Assembly (NCBI RefSeq): GCF_947498515.1
Contig: NZ_CANMKO010000002.1
Span: forward strand, 124,001-188,000
Length of the DNA: 64,000 nucleotides
Direction of reading: 5' to 3'
Source of the DNA: an uncultured Pelagimonas sp.
Lineage (GTDB): Bacteria; Pseudomonadota; Alphaproteobacteria; Rhodobacterales; Rhodobacteraceae
In this document: piece after piece, positions 25,844-35,553 of the stretch
Layout: each line of letters opens with the position of its first letter
How positions within the stretch are numbered: position 1 is the stretch's first letter
The notes under the pieces: generated by a model
Told to the model about the DNA's origin: nothing
Databases searched by the model: none
What the model saw: the letters and a program-made list of their open reading frames with translations, nothing else
Position numbers and translations under genes: made by a program

Positions 25844-26380
25844 TTAGTTGGAGAGTTCCAACGTTTTCGCACGGTCGTAAACGGATTGGGTCGGAACATT
25901 CAGCGTTTCGGCAGTTAACTGCCCCCCACCCTCATACCATAGGCTTTTGAACGCGGCTTCTGGCATCAACAAAGCAAAGGCAAAGCGCCGTGCTTCATTG
26001 AACGCCTCAGGGTCCGTTGGGTCATAAAGTGCCTGAATGCCAACATCGGGATGGGCCTTGCGCGTCGGGGGCACATGCAACAACCAATGGCCAAGTCCAG
26101 TCGCCGTTGCGAGACGATCATGCCGGGTTTTGGAGTTTTTTGCTAAAAAAATCACCGCGTTACGATCAGCGGGAACATCCAACAGGATATCGTTGGGCAG
26201 ATCAGAATACTCTACATCCACTTCCAAAGCGCGGCACAACGAATCCAGCGGACCACCGTCTTGCAAAGACAATTGCGGGTTTTGAACCAGAAGCTTGTCA
26301 ACAATGGCGAGTATCTGATCATCCGTCTTGCCGCAGGTCAAAGGCTCAATATACGGATAATTCGGGTATTTACGGGGCAT
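25844..26380 (-). CDS. ImmA/IrrE-like protein with altered metal motif
   Basis: A 178-residue protein whose middle and C-terminus follow the ImmA/IrrE metallopeptidase layout: RHDRLATATGLGHWLLHVP, then EARRFAFALLMPEAAF (about 135-150) and a short helical end with LNVPTQSVYDRAKTL. In active members the first segment reads HELGHxLLH. Here the first His-Glu pair is Thr-Gly, so the HExxH zinc motif is broken. It may be a non-catalytic sensor or binding protein. No XRE repressor gene lies beside it, as would be usual. Confidence 0.7.
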   Translation of the reverse strand: MPRKYPNYPYIEPLTCGKTDDQILAIVDKLLVQNPQLSLQDGGPLDSLCRALEVDVEYSDLPNDILLDVPADRNAVIFLAKNSKTRHDRLATATGLGHWLLHVPPTRKAHPDVGIQALYDPTDPEAFNEARRFAFALLMPEAAFKSLWYEGGGQLTAETLNVPTQSVYDRAKTLELSN

Positions 26381-26597
26381 TCACGACGTCCTACATGGCC
26401 AACTTAGAAAAGCGTAGCAGTTTGCTCTTAGTCAGTTAGCACGACAAATCTTTCCGCCCGGTAAATCCCCACATTACGCCAAGCTTCCCATGCAAAATCG
26501 TTTAGAAACCATGCAGCTACGGGGAATTTCCTGACAAAACCTCGGCCGGTAAAACCGATTTCAAGGTCATTCCGACCGTCTGAATTAGGGAAAACCA

Positions 26598-26966
26598 ATG
26601 GAAAACTTTAAAATCGTTCTTTTAATCAGCGCTATGTCCTTGGGCGCGTGCACCGAACCGATGGATCGCTCCTACGTCACTGACGGCCCACGCAACGCAA
26701 TGTTTTCACAAGATTTAAAGGGCTGCAAAGAGCTGGCTGCGAATTACCGCCCCGACGCACGTGGCAACGGGGCGCTGATCGGGGCCGCGAGTGGGGCTGT
26801 TTTTGGAGCATTGGATAACGAAGACGATGTCGCCGAAGGCGCGTTGGTCGGAGCCGGTGTCGGCGCAATAGCGGGTGTTGCGGCGGCTCAAGATGACCTA
26901 AACGTCGAAAAACGGCACGTTGTGATCCGCTGTCTTCAGAACCGCGGTCACAACGTGGTCGGCTAA
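26598..26966 (+). CDS. Glycine-zipper lipoprotein
   Basis: A 122-residue predicted lipoprotein: signal MENFKIVLLISAMSLGAC with the lipobox LGAC, cysteine at residue 18. The centre has alternating small residues typical of glycine-zipper segments (GALIGAASGAVFGAL and GALVGAGVGAIAGVAAA, about 57-95). Such proteins insert into or span the outer membrane. A pair of cysteines (GCKELA and IRCLQN) could form a disulfide. Function is unknown. The stop is next to the frame that leads into the chemoreceptor gene, about 130 bases before its start; the 216 bases upstream hold no gene. Confidence 0.75.
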   Translation: MENFKIVLLISAMSLGACTEPMDRSYVTDGPRNAMFSQDLKGCKELAANYRPDARGNGALIGAASGAVFGALDNEDDVAEGALVGAGVGAIAGVAAAQDDLNVEKRHVVIRCLQNRGHNVVG

Positions 26967-27095
26967 GTGTTAGGACCCCAGGGCGGCAGCTTTGGGGTTT
27001 TATCCAATTTTGATAGCTTCGACTTTATCATTAGTAACTTCCTCACTTCTTTTGAGCAGTTTCAAAGAAATTGCGCGGACAAAAAGGAGGCTGCA

Positions 27096-28451
27096 ATGAC
27101 GTTCTTTGGCAAACCGCCTCAGAAACAAGACCAACACAATCGCGAGCAAAACGCGTTGTTAAAGATGATCGAGGAAACTCAGGCAGTCATCTATTTTGAG
27201 CCGGATGGTACTATCACGAATGCCAACCAAAATTTTCAATCGGCGCTTGGCTACGATCTGACTGAAATCAAAGGTCAGAAACATGCGATGTTTGTTGACC
27301 CTGAATATCGACAAAGCTCAGAATACAAAGAATTTTGGGAGGATTTGAGGGAAGGAAAATCCTTTTCTGATCAGTTCCCGCGACGGCGCAAAGATGGGTC
27401 CACCATCTGGATTCAAGCAACCTATTCACCGGTGCGAAATGACAATGGAGACATCACCCGCGTAATCAAAATTGCCAGCGATGTGACCGCTCGGCGCACC
27501 GGAGTTGGTAGCATCTCAAAGGGGCTTCATCGGCTTCGAGATGGGGATTTAACATATCGCGTTGCCCCCTGTGACGTTCCAGACCTTGATTCGGTTATTG
27601 AGGCCTTTAACGAAGCCTGCGACCAGCTGCAGTTTTTGGTATCGCAGGTGAAATCTGGTAACGCGACGATTTCTCAGAGCAGCAGTCTTATGCATCTATC
27701 GTCTGAACAGCTTTCGGAACGCACCGAAACACAAGCTGCGACATTGGAGGAAACCGCCGCGGCAATTGAGGCGCTGACCACCCATGCCACCTCTGCTGCT
27801 GATAAGGCGCGCAATGTTGATGACATCGCGTCCAATACCCGTGCCGCCGCGCAAGACAGCGGCCAAGTGGTCAAGGATGTGACCGACGCTATGGGACGAA
27901 TCGAAAAATCGTCCGGGGAAATCTCTCAGATCATCACTGTCATTGACGATTTGGCGTTTCAAACAAACCTTTTGTCGTTGAATGCCGGTGTTGAAGCAGC
28001 CCGCGCGGGCGAGGCAGGACGTGGATTTGCCGTCGTCGCAACCGAAGTGCGTGCCCTTGCCCAACAATCAGCCAATTCGGCGCGTGACATCAAACAGCTG
28101 ATCAACCAAAGCAGCGAACATGTGGCCGAAGGGGCGGAGTTGGTTCAGCAGGCGAGCCGTGAGTTAAACAATATTTTTGAAGGTGTCGGGACAATTTCTA
28201 GTCACATCAAAGATATCTCCAGCGGCCTGAACCAGCAGTCTTCGACATTGGCCCAAATTAACACTGCCATCGCTGATTTGGACCACGTGACGCAAAGCAA
28301 TGCGTCAATGGTTCTGGAAACAACCGAGATCAGCAAATCGTTGCAAAAAGACAGCGCTTCCCTGTCTGATCAGGTTGCCAGTTTCAATACAACGCACTCC
28401 GATGCCACCGCTTGGGACACAACCAAAGGAAAAGTACAGCGCGCGTCTTAA
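27096..28451 (+). CDS. Soluble PAS-domain methyl-accepting chemotaxis protein
   Basis: A 451-residue cytoplasmic chemoreceptor. A PAS domain covers about residues 22-130 ([31 protein letters not shown] ... VTARR). A short HAMP-like linker follows, and then the MCP signalling coiled coil with the conserved tip [37 protein letters not shown] (about 287-324). No membrane segment is present. The start at 27096 has AAGGAGG upstream; an earlier GTG at 26967 lacks support. The PAS type resembles aerotaxis or redox sensors, but no ligand residue is obvious. Confidence 0.9.
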   Translation: MTFFGKPPQKQDQHNREQNALLKMIEETQAVIYFEPDGTITNANQNFQSALGYDLTEIKGQKHAMFVDPEYRQSSEYKEFWEDLREGKSFSDQFPRRRKDGSTIWIQATYSPVRNDNGDITRVIKIASDVTARRTGVGSISKGLHRLRDGDLTYRVAPCDVPDLDSVIEAFNEACDQLQFLVSQVKSGNATISQSSSLMHLSSEQLSERTETQAATLEETAAAIEALTTHATSAADKARNVDDIASNTRAAAQDSGQVVKDVTDAMGRIEKSSGEISQIITVIDDLAFQTNLLSLNAGVEAARAGEAGRGFAVVATEVRALAQQSANSARDIKQLINQSSEHVAEGAELVQQASRELNNIFEGVGTISSHIKDISSGLNQQSSTLAQINTAIADLDHVTQSNASMVLETTEISKSLQKDSASLSDQVASFNTTHSDATAWDTTKGKVQRAS

Positions 28452-28454
28452 ACG

Positions 28455-28491
28455 AAAAAAGCCGCCTGAAATCTCAGGCGGCTCTCTATTA
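28455..28491 (-). terminator. Terminator between the chemoreceptor and tig
   Basis: GCCGCCTGA and TCAGGCGGC pair around AATC. On the minus strand a run of six T follows the stem, serving tig; the plus side has the weaker TCTCTATT and may still help the convergent chemoreceptor gene. Confidence 0.85.
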
Positions 28492-28506
28492 GTGTCAAGC
28501 GTTGGC

Positions 28507-29832
28507 TTACTCGTCGTCGAGCGCTTCCACAGCTTTTTGCAGATCGTCTTTAGAGATCTCTTTTTCGCTCACATTAGCCTGCTCGGCGATGTGATCGATC
28601 ACTTTGTCTTCAAAGATTGGTGCGCGCAGCTGTTGCTGCATCTGTGGGTTTTCACGCACATAGTCAAAGAACGCACGCTCCTGACCTGGGTACTGGCGCG
28701 CTTGGTTCATAATCGCCTGGGTCATTTCAGCTTCTGAAACTTCCACTTCGGCTTTCTGCCCCAGCTCGGCCAACAACAGGCCTAGGCGCACGCGACGCTC
28801 GGCAAGTGTGTTGTGCTCGTCCGTTGGCTCGATCTTATCGTGATCGTGGCCTTCGACCTCTGGGTTTTCTTCATGCCACAGCTGGTGGGCAATCTGACCC
28901 GCTTCTGCTTCGACCAGCGACGGTGGAAGATCAAAAGAAACCAGTTTATCGAGCTCGTCCAGCATGGCGCGCTTCATCACCTGACGGGCTGCGCCGGTGT
29001 ATTCCGCTTCCAAACGCTCACGGATTTGACCTTTGAGGCCATCCAGATCTTCGGCACCAAATTTTGTAGCCAGTTCGTCATTGATCTCAGCGGCTTTGGG
29101 CGCTTTGACTTCTTTGACTTTCACCTCAAACACGGCGTCTTTACCGGCAAGGTTTTCCGCGCCATATTCCTCAGGGAACTTGACGTTGACGTCTTTTTCG
29201 TCACCAGCTTTGACGCCGATCAGCTGCTCTTCGAAGCCGGGGATGAAGGAACCGGAGCCAAGTGCCAGCGGGTAATCTTCGGCGGCACCACCGTCGAATG
29301 CTTCGCCGTCAACTTTGCCCAAGAAGTCGATGACAACTTGGTCTTTGTCTTCTGCGGCACCGTCTTTGGTGTCGAATTCCTGCGCGGTTTCGGCCAGAGA
29401 TGCCAGGGCTTCGTCGACGCTTGCATCATCAGCTTTGACAACCAGTTTCTCAACCGAGATGGCGCTCATGTCGACTTCTGGAACTTCGGGCAGCGCCTCG
29501 TAGGACATATCGACATTGATGTCGTCGCCCTCTTTCCAGTCTTCGTTGGTCATCTTGATTTCAGGCTGCATCGCAGGACGATCGCCACTGTCTTCAAAAT
29601 GCTTGTTCATCGCGCCGTCGATGGTTTCCTGCATGGCTTCGCCCATCAGGCGCTGACCAAACTGCTTTTTCAGCAGAGGCATAGGGACCTTGCCCTTGCG
29701 GAAGCCTTTCATTTCGACTTCAGGCTGCGCTTCTACCAGCTTGGCATCAACCTTTGCATCAAGCTCGGCAGCTGTGATCACGATGGAATAGGCGCGCTTC
29801 AAGCCTTCGTTCAGGGTCTCGGTGACCTGCAT
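28507..29832 (-). CDS. tig: Trigger factor
   Basis: A 441-residue ribosome-associated chaperone and prolyl isomerase. The ribosome-binding signature [17 protein letters not shown] is near residue 44. The FKBP-like domain (about 155-245) includes [19 protein letters not shown] and [20 protein letters not shown]. The C-terminal helical cradle follows. The start at 29832 (MQVTETL) fits the family; the frame upstream to 29880 does not. Trigger factor receives nascent chains at the L23 exit site. Confidence 0.96.
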   Translation of the reverse strand: MQVTETLNEGLKRAYSIVITAAELDAKVDAKLVEAQPEVEMKGFRKGKVPMPLLKKQFGQRLMGEAMQETIDGAMNKHFEDSGDRPAMQPEIKMTNEDWKEGDDINVDMSYEALPEVPEVDMSAISVEKLVVKADDASVDEALASLAETAQEFDTKDGAAEDKDQVVIDFLGKVDGEAFDGGAAEDYPLALGSGSFIPGFEEQLIGVKAGDEKDVNVKFPEEYGAENLAGKDAVFEVKVKEVKAPKAAEINDELATKFGAEDLDGLKGQIRERLEAEYTGAARQVMKRAMLDELDKLVSFDLPPSLVEAEAGQIAHQLWHEENPEVEGHDHDKIEPTDEHNTLAERRVRLGLLLAELGQKAEVEVSEAEMTQAIMNQARQYPGQERAFFDYVRENPQMQQQLRAPIFEDKVIDHIAEQANVSEKEISKDDLQKAVEALDDE

Positions 29833-30048
29833 GTTCGTCCTCTTTTCGGCTTGGCCGAGGCGCGCAGCGCCACAGCACATGTATAAATCTGCGCTCTTCT
29901 AAGCATGGGCGTCGGCCCGCGCAAGGTCATTTCTGTGCTGAATCGACCTGCAACCGCCCAACCAGGCGTAAATTGTCACTTTCCGCTGCTTCGCGGTCAT
30001 CAACCGTCGCCTTGAACAAGGTTATACACTCGTGTCGTGAGTTTTGCA

Positions 30049-30114
30049 CAAAGAGGCTGGCACCTTTCGAGAACCATCGCTAATGCGACGAAATGAAGTG
30101 CCCAGCCTCATTGT
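30049..30114. ncRNA. Long-stem structured element between tig and the PilZ gene
   Basis: An outer stem joins ACAA-GAGGCTGG-CAC (30049-30063) with GTG-CCAGCCTC-TTGT (30098-30114), interrupted only by an A-A mismatch and one bulged C. Inside, TTTCG/CGAAA and TCGC/GCGA stack around a TAAT loop with a seven-base bulge. It lies in the 445-base gap between divergent genes, is not part of a coding frame I can support, and has no T run. It could be a small RNA, a leader structure or a remnant of a small mobile repeat. Confidence 0.45.
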
Positions 30115-30277
30115 ATCCTTCGAGCATAGCAGTCAGCCAAAAACAGTTTTTTGCTGTTATAACCAACCAATTTTGGGAAAGTTTAAACAACAATGCCAGC
30201 AAGTCTTAAGGCGGCGTTAACCGCTTGGACTTATCCGTCACTGAAGACCAGATCAGACCACTGAGGCGGACCTTTCA

Positions 30278-30622
30278 ATGCTGCACAGACTGCTTGACCC
30301 GAACGCGACGAACAAACTGACACCTCGCAAAAACGAGCGCTATTCAACGTCTGTACCGGCGCAAGTTTCGCAAGGTCATCATGTTGTGCCATGCAAAGTA
30401 AAAGATGTTTCTTCGGCCGGTGCCATGGTTGAGTTTCAAGGTGATCCCTGTCCCTTTCAAGAACATCAAATCGTTCGTTTTACTGTCCCTGGACAGGGAA
30501 CTTGTGAAGCTAACCTGCGCTGGATCGAACCCTTTAAGGCCGGGTTGGAATTTCGGATTTCCGAAGCTGAAAAACAGATTTTGGCGAGCTATTTGGAGAC
30601 ACGGTTAGCGGACCAGTTTTGA
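30278..30622 (+). CDS. PilZ domain protein
   Basis: A 114-residue single PilZ domain protein. The cyclic-di-GMP-binding pattern is present: basic RKNERY (residues 18-23) and DVSSAGAMVEF (about 43-53), matching RxxxR and D/NxSxxG. The C-terminal strands (ANLRWIEPFKAGLEF) are typical. Such small proteins pass the second-messenger signal to motility, polysaccharide or cell-cycle targets. The partner is not evident from the neighbours. About 100 bases later lies tRNA-Leu on the other strand. Confidence 0.85.
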   Translation: MLHRLLDPNATNKLTPRKNERYSTSVPAQVSQGHHVVPCKVKDVSSAGAMVEFQGDPCPFQEHQIVRFTVPGQGTCEANLRWIEPFKAGLEFRISEAEKQILASYLETRLADQF

Positions 30623-30730
30623 CCGTCCTATTCAGAGCGACTTGACGGGAAGAAATCCAAGGTTACCCCAGGACTTGTTTTCACAGGGCAAGTCTGAAAC
30701 ACGCATCGCACCTTTTGAAATCAGTGATAA

Positions 30731-30815
30731 TGGTGCGGGTGAAGGGACTTGAACCCCCACGCCTTGCGGCGCCAGAACCTAAATCTGGTGCGTCTACCAA
30801 TTCCGCCACACCCGC
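30731..30815 (-). tRNA. tRNA-Leu (anticodon UAG)
   Basis: The reverse complement folds as a class II tRNA of 85 bases with CCA encoded. Acceptor stem GCGGGTG pairs with CACCCGC, the anticodon stem CCAGA/TCTGG encloses TTTAGGT giving anticodon TAG (reads CUA and other CUN), a long variable arm GCGCCGCAAGGCGT is present, and the T loop is GTTCAAGTC. It is a complete leucine tRNA. The 187 bases after it, up to 31002, hold no gene. Confidence 0.97.
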
Positions 30816-31002
30816 ATCCTAAACCGGTGACTCGCATTTCGCTGCTCCGGTCTGGCGGGGTTTAGCAAAGCTTTGACGTAAGTGCGAGAGGAAAATTACA
30901 ATTAATTTGATCGGATTTAAGCGTAAGAAAAAGCGCGACATTTACTAGTTCTTGCAATAATATGGCGACAATGAGGCAGAAAACATAAGAGGCAATACGC
31001 CA

Positions 31003-31503
31003 ATGGAACCGAAAACGGTCCGGCGTGCTCTAGGGGCAGATTCCCACGCGCGCCATATTGCGCCTGAAGACGCTTGTAATGCGTTACCCGCCGGAATGGT
31101 GGTTTTAACGTTGGACGGCGCACTTCCGGTAGAATTTTTGAACGAGGGGGATCGTGTGATCTCTCGCAATAGTGGGGTCGCAACGCTTGTTCGGATCAAC
31201 CGCTATCGCCGCGACATCCCAACCGTTGAAATCCAACACGGAACGTTGGGTGTCTCACGCCCTGAACGCGACGCGCTAATTCCTGCAAATCAAGAGATTC
31301 ATGTCAGAGATTGGCGTGCCGCAGCATTGTTCGGTGCGGATCAGGCTTTGGTGCCGGCCAGCCGTCTGGTGGATGGAGAGTTCATTCGCGATGCCGGCAC
31401 AGTTACTTTGGACTTGTTCGAATTGCATTTCGATACACCACAAATCATTTATGCCGATGGTCTGGAGCTGGCATCGGCCACTCAAGTGACCGTGCCAGCC
31501 TGA
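31003..31503 (+). CDS. Small stand-alone Hint_2-like protein lacking catalytic residues
   Basis: A 166-residue protein whose core (about residues 25-160) follows the Hint_2 domain found at the end of Roseobacter RTX proteins. LPAGMVVLTLDGALPVEFLNEGDRVISRNSG aligns with CFTPGTRILTATGYRAIETLKLGDMIVTRDNG of the protein at 52283. The Hint nucleophile Cys is Asn in my alignment (one Cys lies just before it), and the QHR block histidine is replaced (PANQEIHV). Self-cleavage is therefore doubtful. The tail DTPQIIYADGLELAS fits the Hint_2 ending. Confidence 0.7.
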   Translation: MEPKTVRRALGADSHARHIAPEDACNALPAGMVVLTLDGALPVEFLNEGDRVISRNSGVATLVRINRYRRDIPTVEIQHGTLGVSRPERDALIPANQEIHVRDWRAAALFGADQALVPASRLVDGEFIRDAGTVTLDLFELHFDTPQIIYADGLELASATQVTVPA

Positions 31504-31518
31504 CCGTCTAGCACTAGT

Positions 31519-33222
31519 TTATAGGCCCAAGGATCGAAAAACCTTGGGCAATTGCTCGGGCAAATCTTCGGCAATCAACCCGGGCCCAAAGCTGCGTGCG
31601 CTTTCAGAGTGGAGCCACGCCCCGGCTTGCGCAGCTTCAACGGCATTCATTCCGCGCGCCAAAAGGCCTGTGATTACCCCAGCAAGGACATCCCCAGCCC
31701 CGGCAGTCGCCAGCCAAGGGGCCGATTGGTCATAGTAAGATGCATTGACTGAACAGTATCCCTCTGATGAGGCAATCACCGTGTCTGCGCCTTTGAATAA
31801 GACAACGCATCCGGCCCGCTTGGCCGCCTCGCGCGTGGCCTCGACCTTGGAAAACCCCGGTTCATGTTCGAGTTTGTCAGCAATATCCGGGAACAGCCGG
31901 GCGAATTCGCCGCCATGGGGTGTCAGAACACAGTTGTCATGTAAGGATTCAAACAAGATTTCCGGTTTACGTTGAAAGCGGGACAACGCGTCGGCATCAA
32001 GCACGGTGCCGCGTTTTGAAGACAGGGTGTTGCGCACCAAATCCGCCGTCGCAGGTCCAAGCCCCAAACCTGGCCCAAGGCAAACCGCATTAATCCGACT
32101 ATCTTCTAAAAGTTCGGAAAGCCCATGGGTGCCATCAAGCCCCCGCACCATAATGGCGTTCAAATGGATGGCATGTTCGGTCACCGCCCGCATCGGACAG
32201 CCAACCGTCACCAGACCGGCCCCGACCCGCAACGCCCCGCGCGCCGCCAAACGCGCGGCCCCACCCTGTCCCGGAGGGCCGGACAAAACCAATGCATGCC
32301 CATGATCAAACTTGTGGCCCGAAAGTTTTTGCAATTGTGGGACATGTTTGACCAACGGTCGATCGCGACCAAAAAGCTTGGGCTCCAACAAACGAACATG
32401 TCCGGCTTTGGAAACGGGTAGCCCCCAAGGGCTATCGTAGGGCGGTATACCGGTTAGGCGTTTGATCACAATCTTGCCTGTCGGCCCATCACCAGACCCA
32501 ATAAAATGGCCTAGTTTGGCATTGTGAAAGGTGACGGTTAAATCCGCATGAAACACCCAATCCATGAAACCGGGCCACTCCTGTGCCAGCCCCTCTTTCG
32601 GGTCAATATCGGGCAAAAGGATCGCCCCGGTATCAGACGACAAACCGCTTGCAATATCAACCGCAACACATCGACAGGTACGCCCATCTTTAAGTGCTTG
32701 CTTTTGCCATTGATCGCGAACCCGACGGAAGATGTCGGCGACAGTCTGCGGAACCGGTCGCGCCAACCCCGTTCCAAAGATCGCATCAACAACAAGGTCC
32801 GGTGCCGCCAATTCCTTGAGCTGCTCCCACTCAGTGGTTGCCCCGCCGAGTTCAATCCATTGTTTCTCACATTCAAGCGCATCTTCGGCGGACGCGCTGA
32901 GCGGCGCCAATTGCCACAACACAACCTCCCAGCCACACCGTTTCAACAAACGTGCAACAACAAAGCCATCACCGCCATTGTTACCGGGTCCACATAAAAC
33001 AACCGCCTTCAGCGGCGCGTCATTTTGCCCACCAAACTCCGGGGAGTGCGAGGGGCTGCCCTCTTGCTCCGCTGTGCGCAACAATTCCGGCCATTCTTCA
33101 AAAACCGCGTCAACAACGCCCTGCCCGGCGCATTCCATCAGCTCAAGTCCTGTGACGTCCCCGCTCTTGATCGCGGCCTCTTCTATGGCCCGCATCTGCG
33201 CCGCCGTCAGCAATTCCGTCAT
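31519..33222 (-). CDS. nnrDE: Bifunctional NAD(P)H-hydrate epimerase / ADP-dependent dehydratase
   Basis: A 567-residue fusion of the two NAD(P)H-hydrate repair activities. The N-terminal YjeF_N epimerase (about 1-260) has VVLCGPGNNGGDGFVVARLL (about 74). The C-terminal ribokinase-like dehydratase (about 290-560) has HGHALVLSGPPGQGGAARLAARGALRVGAGLVT and the ATP/ADP site TAGAGDVLAGVITGLLARGM. Together they restore damaged NADH and NADPH. The epimerase half has a roughly 30-residue insertion of low complexity (about 45-75). Confidence 0.95.
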   Translation of the reverse strand: MTELLTAAQMRAIEEAAIKSGDVTGLELMECAGQGVVDAVFEEWPELLRTAEQEGSPSHSPEFGGQNDAPLKAVVLCGPGNNGGDGFVVARLLKRCGWEVVLWQLAPLSASAEDALECEKQWIELGGATTEWEQLKELAAPDLVVDAIFGTGLARPVPQTVADIFRRVRDQWQKQALKDGRTCRCVAVDIASGLSSDTGAILLPDIDPKEGLAQEWPGFMDWVFHADLTVTFHNAKLGHFIGSGDGPTGKIVIKRLTGIPPYDSPWGLPVSKAGHVRLLEPKLFGRDRPLVKHVPQLQKLSGHKFDHGHALVLSGPPGQGGAARLAARGALRVGAGLVTVGCPMRAVTEHAIHLNAIMVRGLDGTHGLSELLEDSRINAVCLGPGLGLGPATADLVRNTLSSKRGTVLDADALSRFQRKPEILFESLHDNCVLTPHGGEFARLFPDIADKLEHEPGFSKVEATREAAKRAGCVVLFKGADTVIASSEGYCSVNASYYDQSAPWLATAGAGDVLAGVITGLLARGMNAVEAAQAGAWLHSESARSFGPGLIAEDLPEQLPKVFRSLGL

Positions 33223-33342
33223 CGTTCAAATCCCCGCGATTCACTTTCGCACATTTTTTAATCATTTCGCCCAATTTGAGGGCGTGATGAATTTTTCAGC
33301 ACATCAAAACCGACCTGCGTCACCCTATCCGATTGTCCCTGA

Positions 33343-33741
<399 letters not shown>

Positions 33742-33830
33742 AACCACATTTCGGGGCGCAGAGGTTTCAACAAAACCATGTCCGCGCCCTGCTTAGATTT
33801 CAAGAACAACGCAACCAAGGGAATAGTGAT

Positions 33831-35237
33831 ATGAGCGCACAAGATCTGCTCAAGCTGATCAAAGACGAAGACGTCGCATATGTCGACATTCGTTTCACCG
33901 ACGTACGCGGCAAGCTGCAGCACGTGACCGTCGATGTTGATCTCGTTGACGAAGACTTCCTCGAAGAAGGCTTCATGTTTGACGGCTCCTCCATCGCAGG
34001 CTGGAAATCGATTGAAAACTCGGACATGAAACTCATGCCCGACTGTGACAGCGCCTATGTTGATCCGTTCTATGCGGAAAAAACCATCTGCGTTCACTGC
34101 TCGATCGTAGAACCGGACACCGGCGAATCTTATGAGCGCGACCCACGTGGTACCGCCCAGAAAGCCGAAGCTTATCTGAAGTCCTCCGGCATCGGCGACG
34201 TTGCTTACATGGGCCCAGAAGCCGAGTTCTTCCTGTTTGATGACGTTCGTTTCTCGAACACAATCAACAAGGTATCCTACGAAGTTGATGCAATCGACGC
34301 CTCGTGGAACACCGACACCGAATACGAAATGGGCAACACCGGCCACCGTCCGGGCGTTAAGGGGGGTTACTTCCCTGTGAACCCAATCGACGACGCTCAG
34401 GACATCCGTTCCGAAATGCTGTCGACCATGAAACGCCTCGGCATGAAAACCGACAAGCACCACCACGAAGTGGCGTCCTGTCAGCACGAGCTGGGCCTGA
34501 TCTTTGACAGCCTGACCAAACAGGCCGACGAGCTGCAGAAATACAAATACGTGATCCACAACGTGGCTCAGGCGTATGGTAAATCCGCAACCTTCATGCC
34601 CAAGCCGATCTACGGTGATAACGGCACCGGCATGCACGTAAACATGTCGATCTGGAAAGACGGCAAGCCCCTGTTTGCAGGCGACAAATACGCCGACCTG
34701 TCGCAGGAAGCGCTGTATTTCATCGGCGGTATCCTGAAGCACGCGAAAACGCTGAACGCCTTCACCAACCCATCGACAAACAGCTACAAGCGTTTGATCC
34801 CAGGGTTCGAAGCTCCCGTTCTGCGCGCCTATTCGGCTCGCAACCGGTCGGGTTGTGTTCGTATTCCATGGACTGAATCGCCAAAAGCCAAGCGCGTTGA
34901 GGCTCGTTTCCCTGATCCAGCGGCAAACCCCTACCTGTGCTTTGCAGCTCTGCTGATGGCTGGCCTTGACGGCATCAAAAACAAGATCGATCCCGGCGAA
35001 GCCATGGACAAGAACTTGTATGATCTGCCTGCCGAAGAACTGGCCGGTATCCCAACTGTTTGTGGGTCGCTTCGCGAAGCCATGGAGAGCCTGGAAGCCG
35101 ATCATGACTTCTTGGTTGCTGGTGACGTGTTCACCAAAGACCAGATCGAAGGCTACATCGCCCTCAAAATGGAAGAGATCGAGCTGTACGAGCACACGCC
35201 ACACCCTGTTGAGTTCGGCATGTACTACAGCTGCTAA
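33831..35237 (+). CDS. glnA: Glutamine synthetase type I
   Basis: A 468-residue GSI-beta. [12 protein letters not shown] (about 46), EAEFFLFD (about 130), [12 protein letters not shown] (about 265) and [17 protein letters not shown] (about 312) form the ATP, ammonium and glutamate sites. The adenylylation site is the tyrosine in [10 protein letters not shown] (about 397-404), so activity is expected to be controlled through GlnE and the PII protein encoded upstream. The length is typical. Confidence 0.97.
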   Translation: MSAQDLLKLIKDEDVAYVDIRFTDVRGKLQHVTVDVDLVDEDFLEEGFMFDGSSIAGWKSIENSDMKLMPDCDSAYVDPFYAEKTICVHCSIVEPDTGESYERDPRGTAQKAEAYLKSSGIGDVAYMGPEAEFFLFDDVRFSNTINKVSYEVDAIDASWNTDTEYEMGNTGHRPGVKGGYFPVNPIDDAQDIRSEMLSTMKRLGMKTDKHHHEVASCQHELGLIFDSLTKQADELQKYKYVIHNVAQAYGKSATFMPKPIYGDNGTGMHVNMSIWKDGKPLFAGDKYADLSQEALYFIGGILKHAKTLNAFTNPSTNSYKRLIPGFEAPVLRAYSARNRSGCVRIPWTESPKAKRVEARFPDPAANPYLCFAALLMAGLDGIKNKIDPGEAMDKNLYDLPAEELAGIPTVCGSLREAMESLEADHDFLVAGDVFTKDQIEGYIALKMEEIELYEHTPHPVEFGMYYSC

Positions 35238-35260
35238 TCCATTTTGGATTTCAGATTTGG

Positions 35261-35293
35261 AAAGGCCTCCGGTTTCCGGGGGCCTTTTCTTTT
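35261..35293 (+). terminator. Rho-independent terminator of glnA
   Basis: AAAGGCCtCCGG and CCGGgGGCCTTTT pair around TTT, followed by CTTTT, 24 bases after the stop. The next 260 bases hold no gene; they contain a TTGTCAAAA ... TTTTGACAA inverted repeat (35401-35437). Confidence 0.85.
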
Positions 35294-35400
35294 GACCTCG
35301 TTTCTTTGGTCCAAACGCCCGCTCAGCGCCACATTATTGCCTTGAATTTTAATCAACTCATCGCTGTTTTGGGGCATTTTGATGTCAATTCGGGCCTTTC

Positions 35401-35437
35401 TTGTCAAAACGGCCCTAATCCAACGCCATTTTGACAA
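35401..35437. promoter_or_regulatory. Inverted repeat TTGTCAAAA / TTTTGACAA
   Basis: Perfect nine-base arms at 35401-35409 and 35429-35437 with 19 bases between, about 115 bases before the next start codon. The spacing suits a dimeric regulator more than a terminator, as no T run follows. Confidence 0.35.
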
Positions 35438-35553
35438 AACCAAGGGCGGCGTGACGCAGTCCTGCCCTATTTCCCTCTCCCCTGCCCCAGCACTGCCTTT
35501 CTTGCCCACGATACAGGTGTTTCAGGCACCCACCCGCAAAGGAGAGACAGGGC

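Noticed and set aside
30049-30114. Integron attC recombination site
   Set aside because: The long imperfect stem is reminiscent of attC, but the required GTTRRRY/RYYYAAC ends and an integrase or gene cassette are missing.
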